This document shows positions 1-8,100 of a stretch of DNA of 64,000 nt, piece after piece. The translations under genes and the position numbers were made by a program. The notes under the pieces are model-generated. The model did no database searches. It saw only the letters and a program-made list of their open reading frames with translations, and was not told the origin of the DNA. The stretch covers positions 1-64,000 of the forward strand of contig NZ_CAKMMF010000028.1 of assembly GCF_927798095.1 (NCBI RefSeq), written 5' to 3'. This stretch comes from Paenibacillus plantiphilus. Its GTDB lineage: Bacteria > Bacillota > Bacilli > Paenibacillales > Paenibacillaceae. The first letter of the stretch is position 1, and each line of letters starts with the position of its first letter.

Positions 1-117
1 GTTAAAAAGAGGTATTCTTCGTGATTATTTGGGCCATTCTCATTTGTCAAGATGATTTTGTGATAATAGCGTGCGATTTAGTGAAGTTTCTAGTATTTGG
101 AGTCAACTGCATAAGTC

Positions 118-906
118 ATGATTCATATCATGCTTGTACCCTATCTAACTCCCCAAACAGTAATGCAGGCTCGCTTCACGGTTAACCCAAGGCCACAATG
201 GTCATTAGCCATTATGTGTTTCCGTGAAAGCTCTAGCTGCGGTATCCTTATCGATACTTTCAAGGCCGTGCCATTACCGAGCTATAAAATTTTCTACGGC
301 ATTGATGCGGAAGGTACGTCCAGACAAGTATTCCAGGCAGACATCGGCGGGCATCAAGTAGGCATTATTACGGGGTTAAGCTGGGGTGGCCCACAAGCGG
401 CCATTCTGGTTGAAGAGCTCGCCCATCTGGAGGTCAAGACGATTATCGGGTACGGGCTGGCTGGCGCCATCAATCCCAGACTTAAAAAGGGCGACCCGAT
501 CGTAGCTTCAAGCTCACTACCAAGCGATGGGACTAGCAAAGCCTATTCTCATTCTAATCAGCCTATCGTGAATGGTGACGAATCACTGTTGAATCTGGTT
601 GAAGAGCTGTTCCGCGAGAATGGCATCTGCGCCCACGCTGTGTGTGCAGCCAACATCGATGCCTTGTATAGAGAAACTACCGCGCTCATAGAAGAATTCG
701 TATCCAAGGGCGCTGACATCGTCAATATGGAAACATCCGCCCTTTATACCGCCGCTCTTGCCTGTGGAGTATCAAGCATATGGCTGGGACATATTAGCGA
801 TATTCTGCAGCACGGAGAATGGGAGGATTGGAATACAGATCCCGTGCTGACAAACCGAAATACTGCTGCTATTTGCTACAAGCTGGTTCACCGATTATGC
901 CTTTAG
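118..906 (+). CDS. Nucleoside phosphorylase (PNP/UDP) superfamily protein
   Basis: A 262-residue protein resembling the purine/uridine phosphorylase superfamily. The central part carries the glycine-rich run IIGYGLAGAINPRLKKGD that follows a phosphorylase-like beta strand, and the later NMETSALY segment matches the conserved purine-site glutamate region (E-x-x-A/S) of PNP/UDP enzymes. The family cleaves or forms N-glycosidic bonds of nucleosides in the cytoplasm; the substrate cannot be told here. The first 60 residues are unlike a standard phosphorylase N terminus. No good ribosome binding site precedes the ATG at 118 (a GGAG lies 15 nt upstream), so the start is uncertain. It stands alone and converges on the next gene across a shared hairpin. 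Confidence 0.65.
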   Translation: MIHIMLVPYLTPQTVMQARFTVNPRPQWSLAIMCFRESSSCGILIDTFKAVPLPSYKIFYGIDAEGTSRQVFQADIGGHQVGIITGLSWGGPQAAILVEELAHLEVKTIIGYGLAGAINPRLKKGDPIVASSSLPSDGTSKAYSHSNQPIVNGDESLLNLVEELFRENGICAHAVCAANIDALYRETTALIEEFVSKGADIVNMETSALYTAALACGVSSIWLGHISDILQHGEWEDWNTDPVLTNRNTAAICYKLVHRLCL

Positions 907-933
907 CCGCTCCAGCCTCTTCATAATGAAAAA

Positions 934-973
934 AAGAGAACCCACGACACCACTTGTGCCGTCTAGTTCTCTT
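934..973. terminator. Bidirectional rho-independent terminator
   Basis: Stem AAGAGAAC/GTTCTCTT with an inner ACG-CAC/GTG-CGT pairing. The minus-strand side runs into seven Ts, so it serves the leftward gene ending at 993 and probably also the rightward gene ending at 906. Confidence 0.8.
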
Positions 974-992
974 CATCGATTGCATACATGCA

Positions 993-1487
993 TTATTGCC
1001 CAGGCGAGAAACCTTCCTCCTGCAAATATTGCTCCGCCTCGCCATAGGTTTCGAACACCATGTCCAGATTAAGTCCCGCGTATATGTACCACAGCTCATC
1101 TTCCTGTTTGAGCGTAAGCAACTGGCCTTCCGGCCCAATCCATTCCGCATCCTGACCCTCGCCGCTCGCTGCTTGCTTGCGCTTGCTCTTCGCAGGCAGC
1201 TCCGGCACCCTCATGGATAAGGAATGAATGGACTCCTCCAGCAAAGTCCGCAGCGCATCTTCCGTATAGTCGCGAATATTCAGGAAGCCTTTATCATCTG
1301 TTTCATAATTGCGCAGCAAGCCCCCATACACGTAGCCATTGCCATTGGGATGCAGATGAAAGACAACGATCTTCTTGTCATGAGCGCTCTCTTCATAATG
1401 GAAATTCACACGGCGAAGCGATACATCCCGCCGCTGCAATTCAGGGTAAGACTCTATTATCGCAAGCTTTTCTTCAAAACTAAGCAT
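993..1487 (-). CDS. Conserved hypothetical protein
   Basis: I do not recognise this 164-residue soluble protein. The start is set at MLSFEEKLAI because GGAGGGCAATT precedes that ATG; a longer frame runs upstream without a ribosome binding site. Residues 1-85 look like a compact alpha/beta domain (the segment YVYGGLLRNYETDDKG is typical of small Bacillales proteins of unknown function). A charged linker with SKRKQA follows, then a C-terminal part with WIGPEGQLLTL and DELWYIYAGLNLDMV. There is no signal peptide or membrane segment. The gene is monocistronic, ending at the hairpin at 934-973. Confidence 0.6.
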   Translation of the reverse strand: MLSFEEKLAIIESYPELQRRDVSLRRVNFHYEESAHDKKIVVFHLHPNGNGYVYGGLLRNYETDDKGFLNIRDYTEDALRTLLEESIHSLSMRVPELPAKSKRKQAASGEGQDAEWIGPEGQLLTLKQEDELWYIYAGLNLDMVFETYGEAEQYLQEEGFSPGQ

Positions 1488-1599
1488 AATTGCCCTCCGA
1501 TGATGAAACAAAAATTTTGCCCGCTGCAGCCAGCCGTACGCCAACCGAACCGATCCGATCCAGCTCTATGACACGCCTTCGGACTTCTGCCTTCAGTCT

Positions 1600-2277
1600 C
1601 TATCTGCCTGGAATGAATCCCTTCACCCATTCACCGAAGCCTCGCGGATTTCTCGTCTGAATCAGCACAACACCCTCACCACGGAATCGGCAAACCGCCA
1701 CCTCACCGCTTGTAAAAGTAGATATCCAGCCCTTGGATGCCTTCTCGATCGTATAGTTCATATAGCTTGGCCATGCTACCAAATGTCCGTTATCGACAAC
1801 AACTTCTTCTCCGTGACTCAGATTAATCGCGTGAATAGCGCCATATGACGACAGGAAGACTGTTCCCTTGCCTCTAATCTCAATAATGAAGAAGCCCTCG
1901 CCCGATAGAATGCCTCGGGACAAATTCTGCATCTTGGTCGCTACCTCTATGCCGCTAGTTGCAGCCAAAAAGCCGTCCTTTTGCACACAAAGCGTATATG
2001 AGCCATCAAGCTCCACAGCCTGTATGCCGCCGATCGTCGATGGAGCAAGCGTCACTTCTCCCCTGCCTCTTGCAGATTTCAACTCCTGGAAGAAGAACTT
2101 CTCTCCGCTTAGCATGCGCCCAAGCCCTCGCATTATTCCCCCGTCCACCGTACCGGTAAGATCAATATTAGGCGTCATGGACACCATCGCGCCAGACTCC
2201 GCCTTCACAGTCTCTCCCTGCTCCAACTGCACCTTCAAGAGTGGAAATGCACCCTCATACAAAATCTCATAATTCAC
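1600..2277 (-). CDS. AIM24 / TIGR00266 family protein
   Basis: A 225-residue AIM24-family (TIGR00266) beta-rich protein. Visible family features are an N-terminal YEILYEGAFPLLKVQLEQGE strand pattern, SGAMVSM, the glycine-rich GGIMRGLGRMLSGEKFFFQ and a C-terminal RNPRGFGEWV. A GTG start at 2277 is chosen because GGGGGACTTACCT lies just upstream; the frame is open for 31 codons beyond it but without a start signal. Homologues are widespread; the molecular role is not established (mitochondrial biogenesis in yeast, unknown in bacteria). Single gene. Confidence 0.8.
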   Translation of the reverse strand: MNYEILYEGAFPLLKVQLEQGETVKAESGAMVSMTPNIDLTGTVDGGIMRGLGRMLSGEKFFFQELKSARGRGEVTLAPSTIGGIQAVELDGSYTLCVQKDGFLAATSGIEVATKMQNLSRGILSGEGFFIIEIRGKGTVFLSSYGAIHAINLSHGEEVVVDNGHLVAWPSYMNYTIEKASKGWISTFTSGEVAVCRFRGEGVVLIQTRNPRGFGEWVKGFIPGR

Positions 2278-2418
2278 AGGTAAGTCCCCCTTCTCTATGG
2301 GAATTCTATGGGAATAAAAAAGCATCACTTCCGCGATCATTCTGTCAGCTATATATAGAAAATACCCCATATAGACCGGATTTACAACTTATTTGACCTG
2401 TCGTATATGAGCCTATTG

Positions 2419-3474
2419 CTATGGAGTCCATACAATTTGTCCCATTCTGTTAATATAGCCTTCAACAAAGCCGATCTCTGTTTTCTCCGACTTGATATAG
2501 ACCATGGCAAGTTCGCCAATGAAAACATCTCCCCAGACAAATTTCGGTTGGATTGCAAACTTGCCTGTCCGATCAATATAGCCGGTTTCTTGTCCCTTGA
2601 AGGCGGGAGCCAGACCGTCTGAGAACTGTCCGCCACCTATGAAGATAACCTTCTTGCCCTGCTTGTTAATGTAGAAGGTTTTACCGTTTCTCTCCACTGC
2701 CGCGAGCCCCTCAGAGAATTCCCAGGCTGCTGAAAATTGCGGTTCCAGAAACATGTTCCCGTTGCGATCAATATAACCATACTTTCCGTTCACATAGACA
2801 TGCGCCGCTCCATCCGAGAATCGGCCTGCATGGGCATACATAGCTGGAGTGAGCACTTTGCCCGTCTTATCAATATAGGCATACTTGCCGTCTGCCTGCA
2901 ATTGGACAACCGCTCTCCCCTCTGAGAAATCAGACGTACTGCTGAAGCGATAAGGAATAACAAGCTTGCCCGTCTTATCAATATAGCCGCTCGCTTTCCC
3001 CACATTCACTCTGGCCATGCCATCGGCAAAATGCGAGGCATAGTGGAAGATCGGCTCCGTTACTTTCTCACCCTTGTCGTTCAAATAGCCAAATCTTGTT
3101 TTAAGCGCGCCATCCTCTGTCTTGACCTTTTCCTGGTAAACAACCATCCCCTCGGAAAGAAGACCGCATCGGTTCAACGGACACTCGAACAGCTTGCTGC
3201 CGTCAGCATCGTAATAAATTTGCTTCCCGTCGCTGACGACATAGACAGGATTTCCTGCCATATGAGCAACCTGATTATACTTTGGTTCAATGACAATCTT
3301 CCCTTTTCCATTAATAAAGCCGAATTTGCCAGCTTTCTCGATGCGGTACAGCCGCTCCTTGATCTCGATTGAAGCCTTGCCCTTCACCGTTCCATCGGCA
3401 AATGCAGCACCCGCAGAGGTACATGCCAGTGCAAATGCAATAATCAGCAGTGTTGTGAATGACAGTTTTCGCAT
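2419..3474 (-). CDS. Secreted WG-repeat protein
   Basis: A 351-residue exported protein. The start is taken at MRKLSFTT because AAGGAGA sits 8 nt upstream; a more distal ATG lies before that site. Residues 1-27 form a signal peptide ending near AAFADG. The rest is a chain of about six to seven WG-type repeats, each carrying a turn such as GYIDKTGK, AYIDKTGK, GYIDRNGN, FYINKQGK or GYIDRTGK followed by a strand and a DFSEG/RFSDG motif. WG repeats form beta structures of mostly unknown function, often in surface or secreted proteins. An ECPLNRCG pair of cysteines near residue 115 could form a disulfide. Confidence 0.8.
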   Translation of the reverse strand: MRKLSFTTLLIIAFALACTSAGAAFADGTVKGKASIEIKERLYRIEKAGKFGFINGKGKIVIEPKYNQVAHMAGNPVYVVSDGKQIYYDADGSKLFECPLNRCGLLSEGMVVYQEKVKTEDGALKTRFGYLNDKGEKVTEPIFHYASHFADGMARVNVGKASGYIDKTGKLVIPYRFSSTSDFSEGRAVVQLQADGKYAYIDKTGKVLTPAMYAHAGRFSDGAAHVYVNGKYGYIDRNGNMFLEPQFSAAWEFSEGLAAVERNGKTFYINKQGKKVIFIGGGQFSDGLAPAFKGQETGYIDRTGKFAIQPKFVWGDVFIGELAMVYIKSEKTEIGFVEGYINRMGQIVWTP

Positions 3475-3592
3475 CTCGATAGTCTCCTTCATGCTGTGCG
3501 CAGCTTTGATTTATCTACTAGACGCAGACATGCCCCATTATGTTCCAAAAGCGCAAGTCCCTGCTCCTCCCGACATCCGGATAGGCAAAAGA

Positions 3593-3637
3593 AACAGCAC
3601 CCGCTTATGACCAATAAGGGTCATAGCGGGTGCTGTT
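3593..3637 (-). terminator. Rho-independent terminator
   Basis: Long stem AACAGCACCCGC..GACC against GGTC..GCGGGTGCTGTT with a 5-6 nt loop. On the minus strand it is followed by TTTCTTTT. It ends transcription of the desaturase gene that stops at 3661. Confidence 0.85.
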
Positions 3638-3660
3638 CATGTTCAGGCAGCGTGCCTTTA

Positions 3661-4572
3661 TTAGCTGATGCCCTTGGCCGCCAGACGCTCACTGATTCTC
3701 TTCAGCTTGATTCGGTATTCCACGAGATCCAATCTGGCCGCTTCCGCTTCGCTGCGGCTCGGCCTTAGCCGCTCAATCCCCCATACCTGGTACAGATGAT
3801 CGAATACTTGATTGAAATAGGAGACCGGACCGTAGTTCGCTTCTTTAGAAATCATGTCCATTCGATCCTTGAACATCGGCATTGCTTTGCCAGGCATCGC
3901 GAAATTCGTCATTGCCTGATGAATATAGTAGACGAAATTCTCATCTACACCCAGATAACCTTTAACGGCATCCCGATAAAAGGCATAATGCAGCGTCTCG
4001 TCCTTGGCAATTCTTCGCAGCAGCTTGGATAAATCCTTATCATACGGCCCGGCGGCTTTAGCCACATTGTTATAGAAAACCATTGTAGCGAGCTCTTGTA
4101 TCGCCGTATAAACCATCGTTTCCATAGCGGTATCGAAATCAGGAACATATCCTGCCTCTACCACCGATTTGCGCAAAGCATTCAGCTCATGCGGGTCTGC
4201 GTTTCTCGTTATAATTAAATACGTCTCCAGCAAGGATGAATGCTGGTCTTCCTCCGATACCCAAGTATGGACAAAGTCCTGCAGCACCTTTAGGGAGCCC
4301 TTGAATGTTACGGCAAGATGATGATAGAAAAAGGGCAAGTTCACCTCAGTTAGCAGCGATGTTTCAACAGCAGTGTAAATAGCTAAAGGGAGTTTTCTCT
4401 GTTCGATTGTCCACGGTTCCTCTTTGAAACTGCGTCCTTTTTCCCATGGAATAAATTCATGGTAGCTCCAGTCAATGTTGGCGGCGCGTTCACGATGCTG
4501 CCTGTACAGCTCTGTCAAGTAAGGCTCCAGCTTAGGGTCAAACACATTGAGTCTATAGTTTTCAGTAGGCAT
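3661..4572 (-). CDS. Acyl-ACP desaturase family (ferritin-like diiron) protein
   Basis: A 303-residue soluble protein of the stearoyl-ACP desaturase (FA_desaturase_2) family. Diiron ligand candidates are visible: E70 or E76 in TAVETSLLTE, E108-x-x-H111 in SEEDQHSS, E160 in AIQELATM, and E192-x-x-H195 in KDETLHYAFYRD. Such enzymes introduce a double bond into an acyl chain bound to acyl carrier protein using O2 and ferredoxin-type electrons. Soluble ACP desaturases are best known from plants and actinobacteria; most Firmicutes use membrane desaturases, so the substrate here is inferred only. Start at ATG 4572 with AAGGAG 7 nt upstream. Monocistronic, with its own terminator. Confidence 0.85.
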   Translation of the reverse strand: MPTENYRLNVFDPKLEPYLTELYRQHRERAANIDWSYHEFIPWEKGRSFKEEPWTIEQRKLPLAIYTAVETSLLTEVNLPFFYHHLAVTFKGSLKVLQDFVHTWVSEEDQHSSLLETYLIITRNADPHELNALRKSVVEAGYVPDFDTAMETMVYTAIQELATMVFYNNVAKAAGPYDKDLSKLLRRIAKDETLHYAFYRDAVKGYLGVDENFVYYIHQAMTNFAMPGKAMPMFKDRMDMISKEANYGPVSYFNQVFDHLYQVWGIERLRPSRSEAEAARLDLVEYRIKLKRISERLAAKGIS

Positions 4573-4698
4573 TAACCTGCTCCTTCCTCGTAAACCTTAC
4601 AGGTAACAAGGAATGAAGTCAATGACCGAGAACCTGCCATATGAAAGAATTCGCAGCTGAATGGACATTTATCACGACATAGCCACAAATTACAGCAG

Positions 4699-4977
4699 CT
4701 AATCCGTATATCCTGCCAATCCCTTGTCCATTAAATAGTCCATTTCGGCATCCAAAATTTTCTCTACAGTCAGTTCGTCCAGCTTAATATCCGACTTGCC
4801 CAATATGTAATCCACCAAATCGTCGCTGTCGATCTCCACCTCGCCCTTGGCATTCTCCTTGGCGCCATTAATGTACGCCTGTTCGTGCTTCAGGACAAGC
4901 ATGATGCTCCGCGAATCTGCTTGGGTATGCTCTGCTATATATTGTACTAATTCCTGCTCATTAAGCTGTTCGCTCAT
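4699..4977 (-). CDS. Small acidic hypothetical protein
   Basis: A 92-residue, strongly acidic, helix-rich protein (segments LNEQELVQYIAEH, SDDLVDYILGKSD, DELTVEKILDAEMDYLM). I do not recognise a family. No signal peptide, cysteines or membrane segment. A GGGG-rich ribosome binding site lies 11 nt before the ATG. It is flanked by non-coding gaps on both sides and appears monocistronic. The even codon use and consistent acidic heptads support a real gene. Confidence 0.6.
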   Translation of the reverse strand: MSEQLNEQELVQYIAEHTQADSRSIMLVLKHEQAYINGAKENAKGEVEIDSDDLVDYILGKSDIKLDELTVEKILDAEMDYLMDKGLAGYTD

Positions 4978-5082
4978 CGGTTCGTCATCCCCTTTTCGTT
5001 ATGTTCATATTGTAGCACATCCAATGTCGTACTGCCTAAAAGCAGCGGCATGAAGCTGCCCTCATACTGGGAAAAGCTAAAT

Positions 5083-5706
5083 TTATGATCGTCTCGTATA
5101 TCGCTTCCATACTATCATGAGCAGAAGCATCGCTGCCAAGCCTGCAATCGCAATCACACCATTAATCCAGGTTCCAGCAGATTCTTCCTTCGCTGCCGTC
5201 TTCACTCCTTCGACACGCACTGCATCCCCTGCAATCTCAAGCGGCGCGTGCAGTGTTGGCGCATATCCTGCTCCCAACTCCGCAAGATCCCCCCCAGCGT
5301 AGGAAAGACGCTTTGTCGGTCCGCACCTGCCTGTCACCAGCTGCCCCCCGCCACTATCGGCATAGACAAGAAATTCTTCATCGACCTCAAATCCGTCATA
5401 GCCGCACATCTCTGGACTCCATCCTGTTTTCACGATCACTTCTGAACCCAGGTCTCCTTTCCATACTTCATTCACCTTGATGGTGATTTCGGTTAGAACC
5501 TGGTGCAGCACTCCGCTTTGTTTGCGGGGCTTGCTTATGCTCGTGATCTTTCCAGAGAAGATCGCCGTCTTCTTCTTCAGCTCCTCCTTTATTGCAGAAG
5601 GCTCCTCACAAGTACAAGCATATACCGCCTCAGGCTTGAACAGGGACCACGTACTCCATGCTAATAAGCAGCAAAATAAAATCATCAGGGAACGTTTGCC
5701 CATCAT
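5083..5706 (-). CDS. Secreted TIMP/NTR-like protein with C-terminal membrane anchor
   Basis: A protein of about 207 residues. It has a signal peptide (RSLMILFCCLLAWSTWSL) followed directly after cleavage by CTCEEPS, the hallmark Cys-x-Cys start of netrin/TIMP-like (NTR) modules. It continues with IFSGKITSI, VNEVWKGDLGSEVIVKTG, two more cysteines (EMCGYDGF, TGRCGPT) and a strand-rich core. A hydrophobic segment near the C terminus (GVIAIAGLAAMLLLMIVW) and RYTRRS anchor it outside the membrane. Bacterial homologues are common in Bacillales, with no proven role. GGAGG precedes ATG 5706; an ATG three bases later is equally possible. Confidence 0.75.
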   Translation of the reverse strand: MMGKRSLMILFCCLLAWSTWSLFKPEAVYACTCEEPSAIKEELKKKTAIFSGKITSISKPRKQSGVLHQVLTEITIKVNEVWKGDLGSEVIVKTGWSPEMCGYDGFEVDEEFLVYADSGGGQLVTGRCGPTKRLSYAGGDLAELGAGYAPTLHAPLEIAGDAVRVEGVKTAAKEESAGTWINGVIAIAGLAAMLLLMIVWKRYTRRS

Positions 5707-5719
5707 TATCAACCTCCGT

Positions 5720-5739
5720 TAACTAACTAACTAACTAAC
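5720..5739. repeat. Tetranucleotide repeat (TAAC)5
   Basis: Five perfect TAAC units directly upstream of the ribosome binding site of the NTR-like gene. Slippage here would change the promoter-to-start spacing, not the reading frame. Confidence 0.9.
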
Positions 5740-5859
5740 GAGCGGAAGTTCCATATTGTTACATCTCCTCTCAGGAACTACTTTCAAAGATCATGCAACT
5801 AATTGCAGCGCTTGCTCGTAGTAAAAAGAGGACAACTACTATTCAAGAGAGGATTACCT

Positions 5860-6258
5860 ATGAATCCCAAACAAATTATAATCGTCGGCACGATAGCCAT
5901 TGTAATTACACTTAGCGGAGGCATTTGGACCGACAAGGCCAATGCCAAACCCAAGAATACTGAAGCCCCTACTCAGAGAATAAACATCGAGGTTCAGGAT
6001 GCTCTGCTGCATTTGCTTGGCGTATCATCAAATGAAGAGATGCAAGAGGCGTTGTATAACGGCAAATCATTGGCGGATATCACGAAGGACAACAATGGGG
6101 ATATCCGGCGTGTCATTGCTTTGCAGCTAACGGAGATGACGGAGCAGCTCGACCAGCGTCTAACACAGGGCAGCATCACCCTCGATCAATATCGTGCGCA
6201 GCGTTCAGAGCTGGCCGAGATCGTTACCAGAAGCGTGTACGGCCTTCCGAGCGGCTGA
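5860..6258 (+). CDS. Secreted hypothetical protein
   Basis: A 132-residue protein with an N-terminal signal peptide (KQIIIVGTIAIVITLSGGIW, likely cleavage after NANA-K). The mature part is helical: a region with LLHLLGVSSNEEMQEALYNGKSLADI resembles the small helical repeat seen in Bacillales exported proteins of unknown function, and a second helix pair contains LTEMTEQLDQRLTQGSI. GAGAGG lies 8 nt before the ATG at 5860; a longer frame upstream lacks a signal. The gene stands alone and ends at a strong terminator. Confidence 0.65.
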   Translation: MNPKQIIIVGTIAIVITLSGGIWTDKANAKPKNTEAPTQRINIEVQDALLHLLGVSSNEEMQEALYNGKSLADITKDNNGDIRRVIALQLTEMTEQLDQRLTQGSITLDQYRAQRSELAEIVTRSVYGLPSG

Positions 6259-6295
6259 CAAGCAGCCTCTGGCTTCCGGCTTAATCATTCGCAGC

Positions 6296-6331
6296 AACAG
6301 ACGGATTAAGGCGCGCCTTAGTCCGTCTGTT
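6296..6331 (+). terminator. Rho-independent terminator
   Basis: Stem AACAGACGGA-TAAGGCG / CGCCTTA-TCCGTCTGTT followed by ATATTTTT, 37 bp after the stop of the secreted protein at 6258. Confidence 0.85.
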
Positions 6332-6476
6332 ATATTTTTCGGCATATTTCACATAAAAATGTTGATCACCTGCAACTATTAGCACTTTTTGGCGTCCAAT
6401 AGTTATTGGACAATTTTGGGCTGCCCTCAGTCCGCTCGTCCATATGAATCCAGTAATAGAATGGATGAGGTGAAAG

Positions 6477-7973
6477 ATGAAGAAGGTAGGATTCCTGTTA
6501 TTGTTTGTCATCCTCCTATTCCTGTCCCCGCAGTATGGACAAGCCGCTTCTGGCGGAAATACACGCATTCTGCTTGACGGAGTGCAGCTTTCCTTGCCTG
6601 ACAAGGTTGAGGTCGAAATCATCAATAGCAGTGTCATGGTCCCCATTCGGGTGATTGTGGAGAATCTCGGATTCGATGTCAACTGGGACAAGCAGACACG
6701 CAAAGTCACCATTACGAAAGAAGATACGATTGTCGAGCTGGCAATCGGAAGTAAAGCAGCTATAGTAGATGGAACGGAACAATTATTAATAGCAGCGCCT
6801 GTTATTCATTCCGACACATCACTCGTTCCACTTCGCTTCATAAGCGAAACAATGGGCTTGAAGGTAGTCTGGGACAATCAAACCAAAGAGGTTGCTATTG
6901 CAAGCCCTATAGTGGCTCCCCCTGTGATTGAACAAGAACCCGAACCACCGGCAGCCGAATTTCCAGATACCACTGAAACGCCTTCTGAAACAACGCTTCC
7001 CGATGGGTCTACGAATCCTTCACATGCTCGATTGGCCACTGTCGACGGGATTGGCTTTGACAGCAACCGCTTGATGATCGCTATAACTGGGAGCACGGTG
7101 CCAAATGTGTTCACCATGAGCGATCCGAATCGGATCGTCATTGATATCCCGAACGCGAAATTTGCCGATACCTTCGGAAATGGCCAACTGCTTGGCACCT
7201 CTCCAACAGGCCAACTTGAGGTCAAGGATTATCCCGATGTCAAAGGGGTGCGTTATTCCTTATTCTCAAACAGCCCTTCAAAAGTACGAATTGTTATCGA
7301 TCTGAACGTGGTGAAATCGTATACCGTCTACAACGAAGGCGAGCACGGAGCCGCTTTGTTTATTGTCGATCTGAGCGCACCGGATCCTGCTTCTGTACCG
7401 GTTGTTCCCCCTGTACCTATCGAGTCGAACGGAAGAAAGCTTATCGTTCTGGATGCCGGTCATGGCGGTACTGACCCTGGAACTACGGGCATTTCCGGCA
7501 AACTGGAGAAGCACTTCAATCTGGCTCTGACACTCAAGGTGGAGGCTCTCCTCAGGCAAATACCGGGCGTCGATGTTGTATTGACGCGCAGCGATGATAC
7601 TTTCATCCCGCTGGGGGATCGGGCAGTCATTGCCAATAACCTGCAGGCCGCCTTATTCATCTCCCTCCATGGCAACTCAGTTCTGAGCTCGCCTACGGTA
7701 CGGGGAACCGAAACCTTGTACTACAATGACAGCAGCAAGCCGTTAGCCAATATCTTACATAGACATTTGCTTGCCGCTGCAGGGTTCAAGGACAGGACGG
7801 TCAAGTACAAAAGCTTGAAAGTGCTGCGGGATGCGACAATGCCTGCCGCCTTGCTGGAAATTGGATTTCTGTCCAATGCCGAGGAAGAGTCCATTATGCA
7901 TACGGAAGAATTCCAGAACCGCGTGGCATCAGCGATCGTGACAGGCATCAAGGAATATCTCGGGCTTCCTTAA
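6477..7973 (+). CDS. N-acetylmuramoyl-L-alanine amidase with stalk and AMIN domains
   Basis: A 498-residue exported cell-wall hydrolase. The order is: signal peptide (1-24); copper-amine-oxidase-N-like domain (about 30-145) with paired motifs VPIRVIVENLGFDVNWDK and VPLRFISETMGLKVVWDN; a Pro/Glu-rich linker (145-185); an AMIN domain (about 190-305, PNRIVIDIPNAKF); and an Amidase_3 domain (320-498). Zinc and catalytic residues are visible: H in VLDAGHGGTDPG, E in GKLEKHFNLAL, H in ISLHGNS and E in ALLEIGFLSN. It cuts the bond between MurNAc and the stem peptide, as in CwlC/AmiC-type enzymes. GAGGTG precedes the ATG. Confidence 0.92.
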   Translation: MKKVGFLLLFVILLFLSPQYGQAASGGNTRILLDGVQLSLPDKVEVEIINSSVMVPIRVIVENLGFDVNWDKQTRKVTITKEDTIVELAIGSKAAIVDGTEQLLIAAPVIHSDTSLVPLRFISETMGLKVVWDNQTKEVAIASPIVAPPVIEQEPEPPAAEFPDTTETPSETTLPDGSTNPSHARLATVDGIGFDSNRLMIAITGSTVPNVFTMSDPNRIVIDIPNAKFADTFGNGQLLGTSPTGQLEVKDYPDVKGVRYSLFSNSPSKVRIVIDLNVVKSYTVYNEGEHGAALFIVDLSAPDPASVPVVPPVPIESNGRKLIVLDAGHGGTDPGTTGISGKLEKHFNLALTLKVEALLRQIPGVDVVLTRSDDTFIPLGDRAVIANNLQAALFISLHGNSVLSSPTVRGTETLYYNDSSKPLANILHRHLLAAAGFKDRTVKYKSLKVLRDATMPAALLEIGFLSNAEEESIMHTEEFQNRVASAIVTGIKEYLGLP

Positions 7974-8019
7974 CCAAAGAGCGCGTGCCGTGCGCAGATG
8001 GCTGCGAAGCCGCTAGTGT

Positions 8020-8082
8020 CATACGCAAACAAGCAAACATCCCTTTCCATCTGGATCGGGATGTTTGCTTGTTCAGCGTATG
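8020..8082. terminator. Bidirectional terminator hairpin
   Basis: A perfect 16-bp stem, AACAAGCAAACATCCC against its complement at 8058-8073, is extended by CATACGC/GCGTATG. It lies between the converging amidase and DUF445 genes. Confidence 0.8.
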
Positions 8083-8100
8083 ATAGCTCATAGCCGATTA

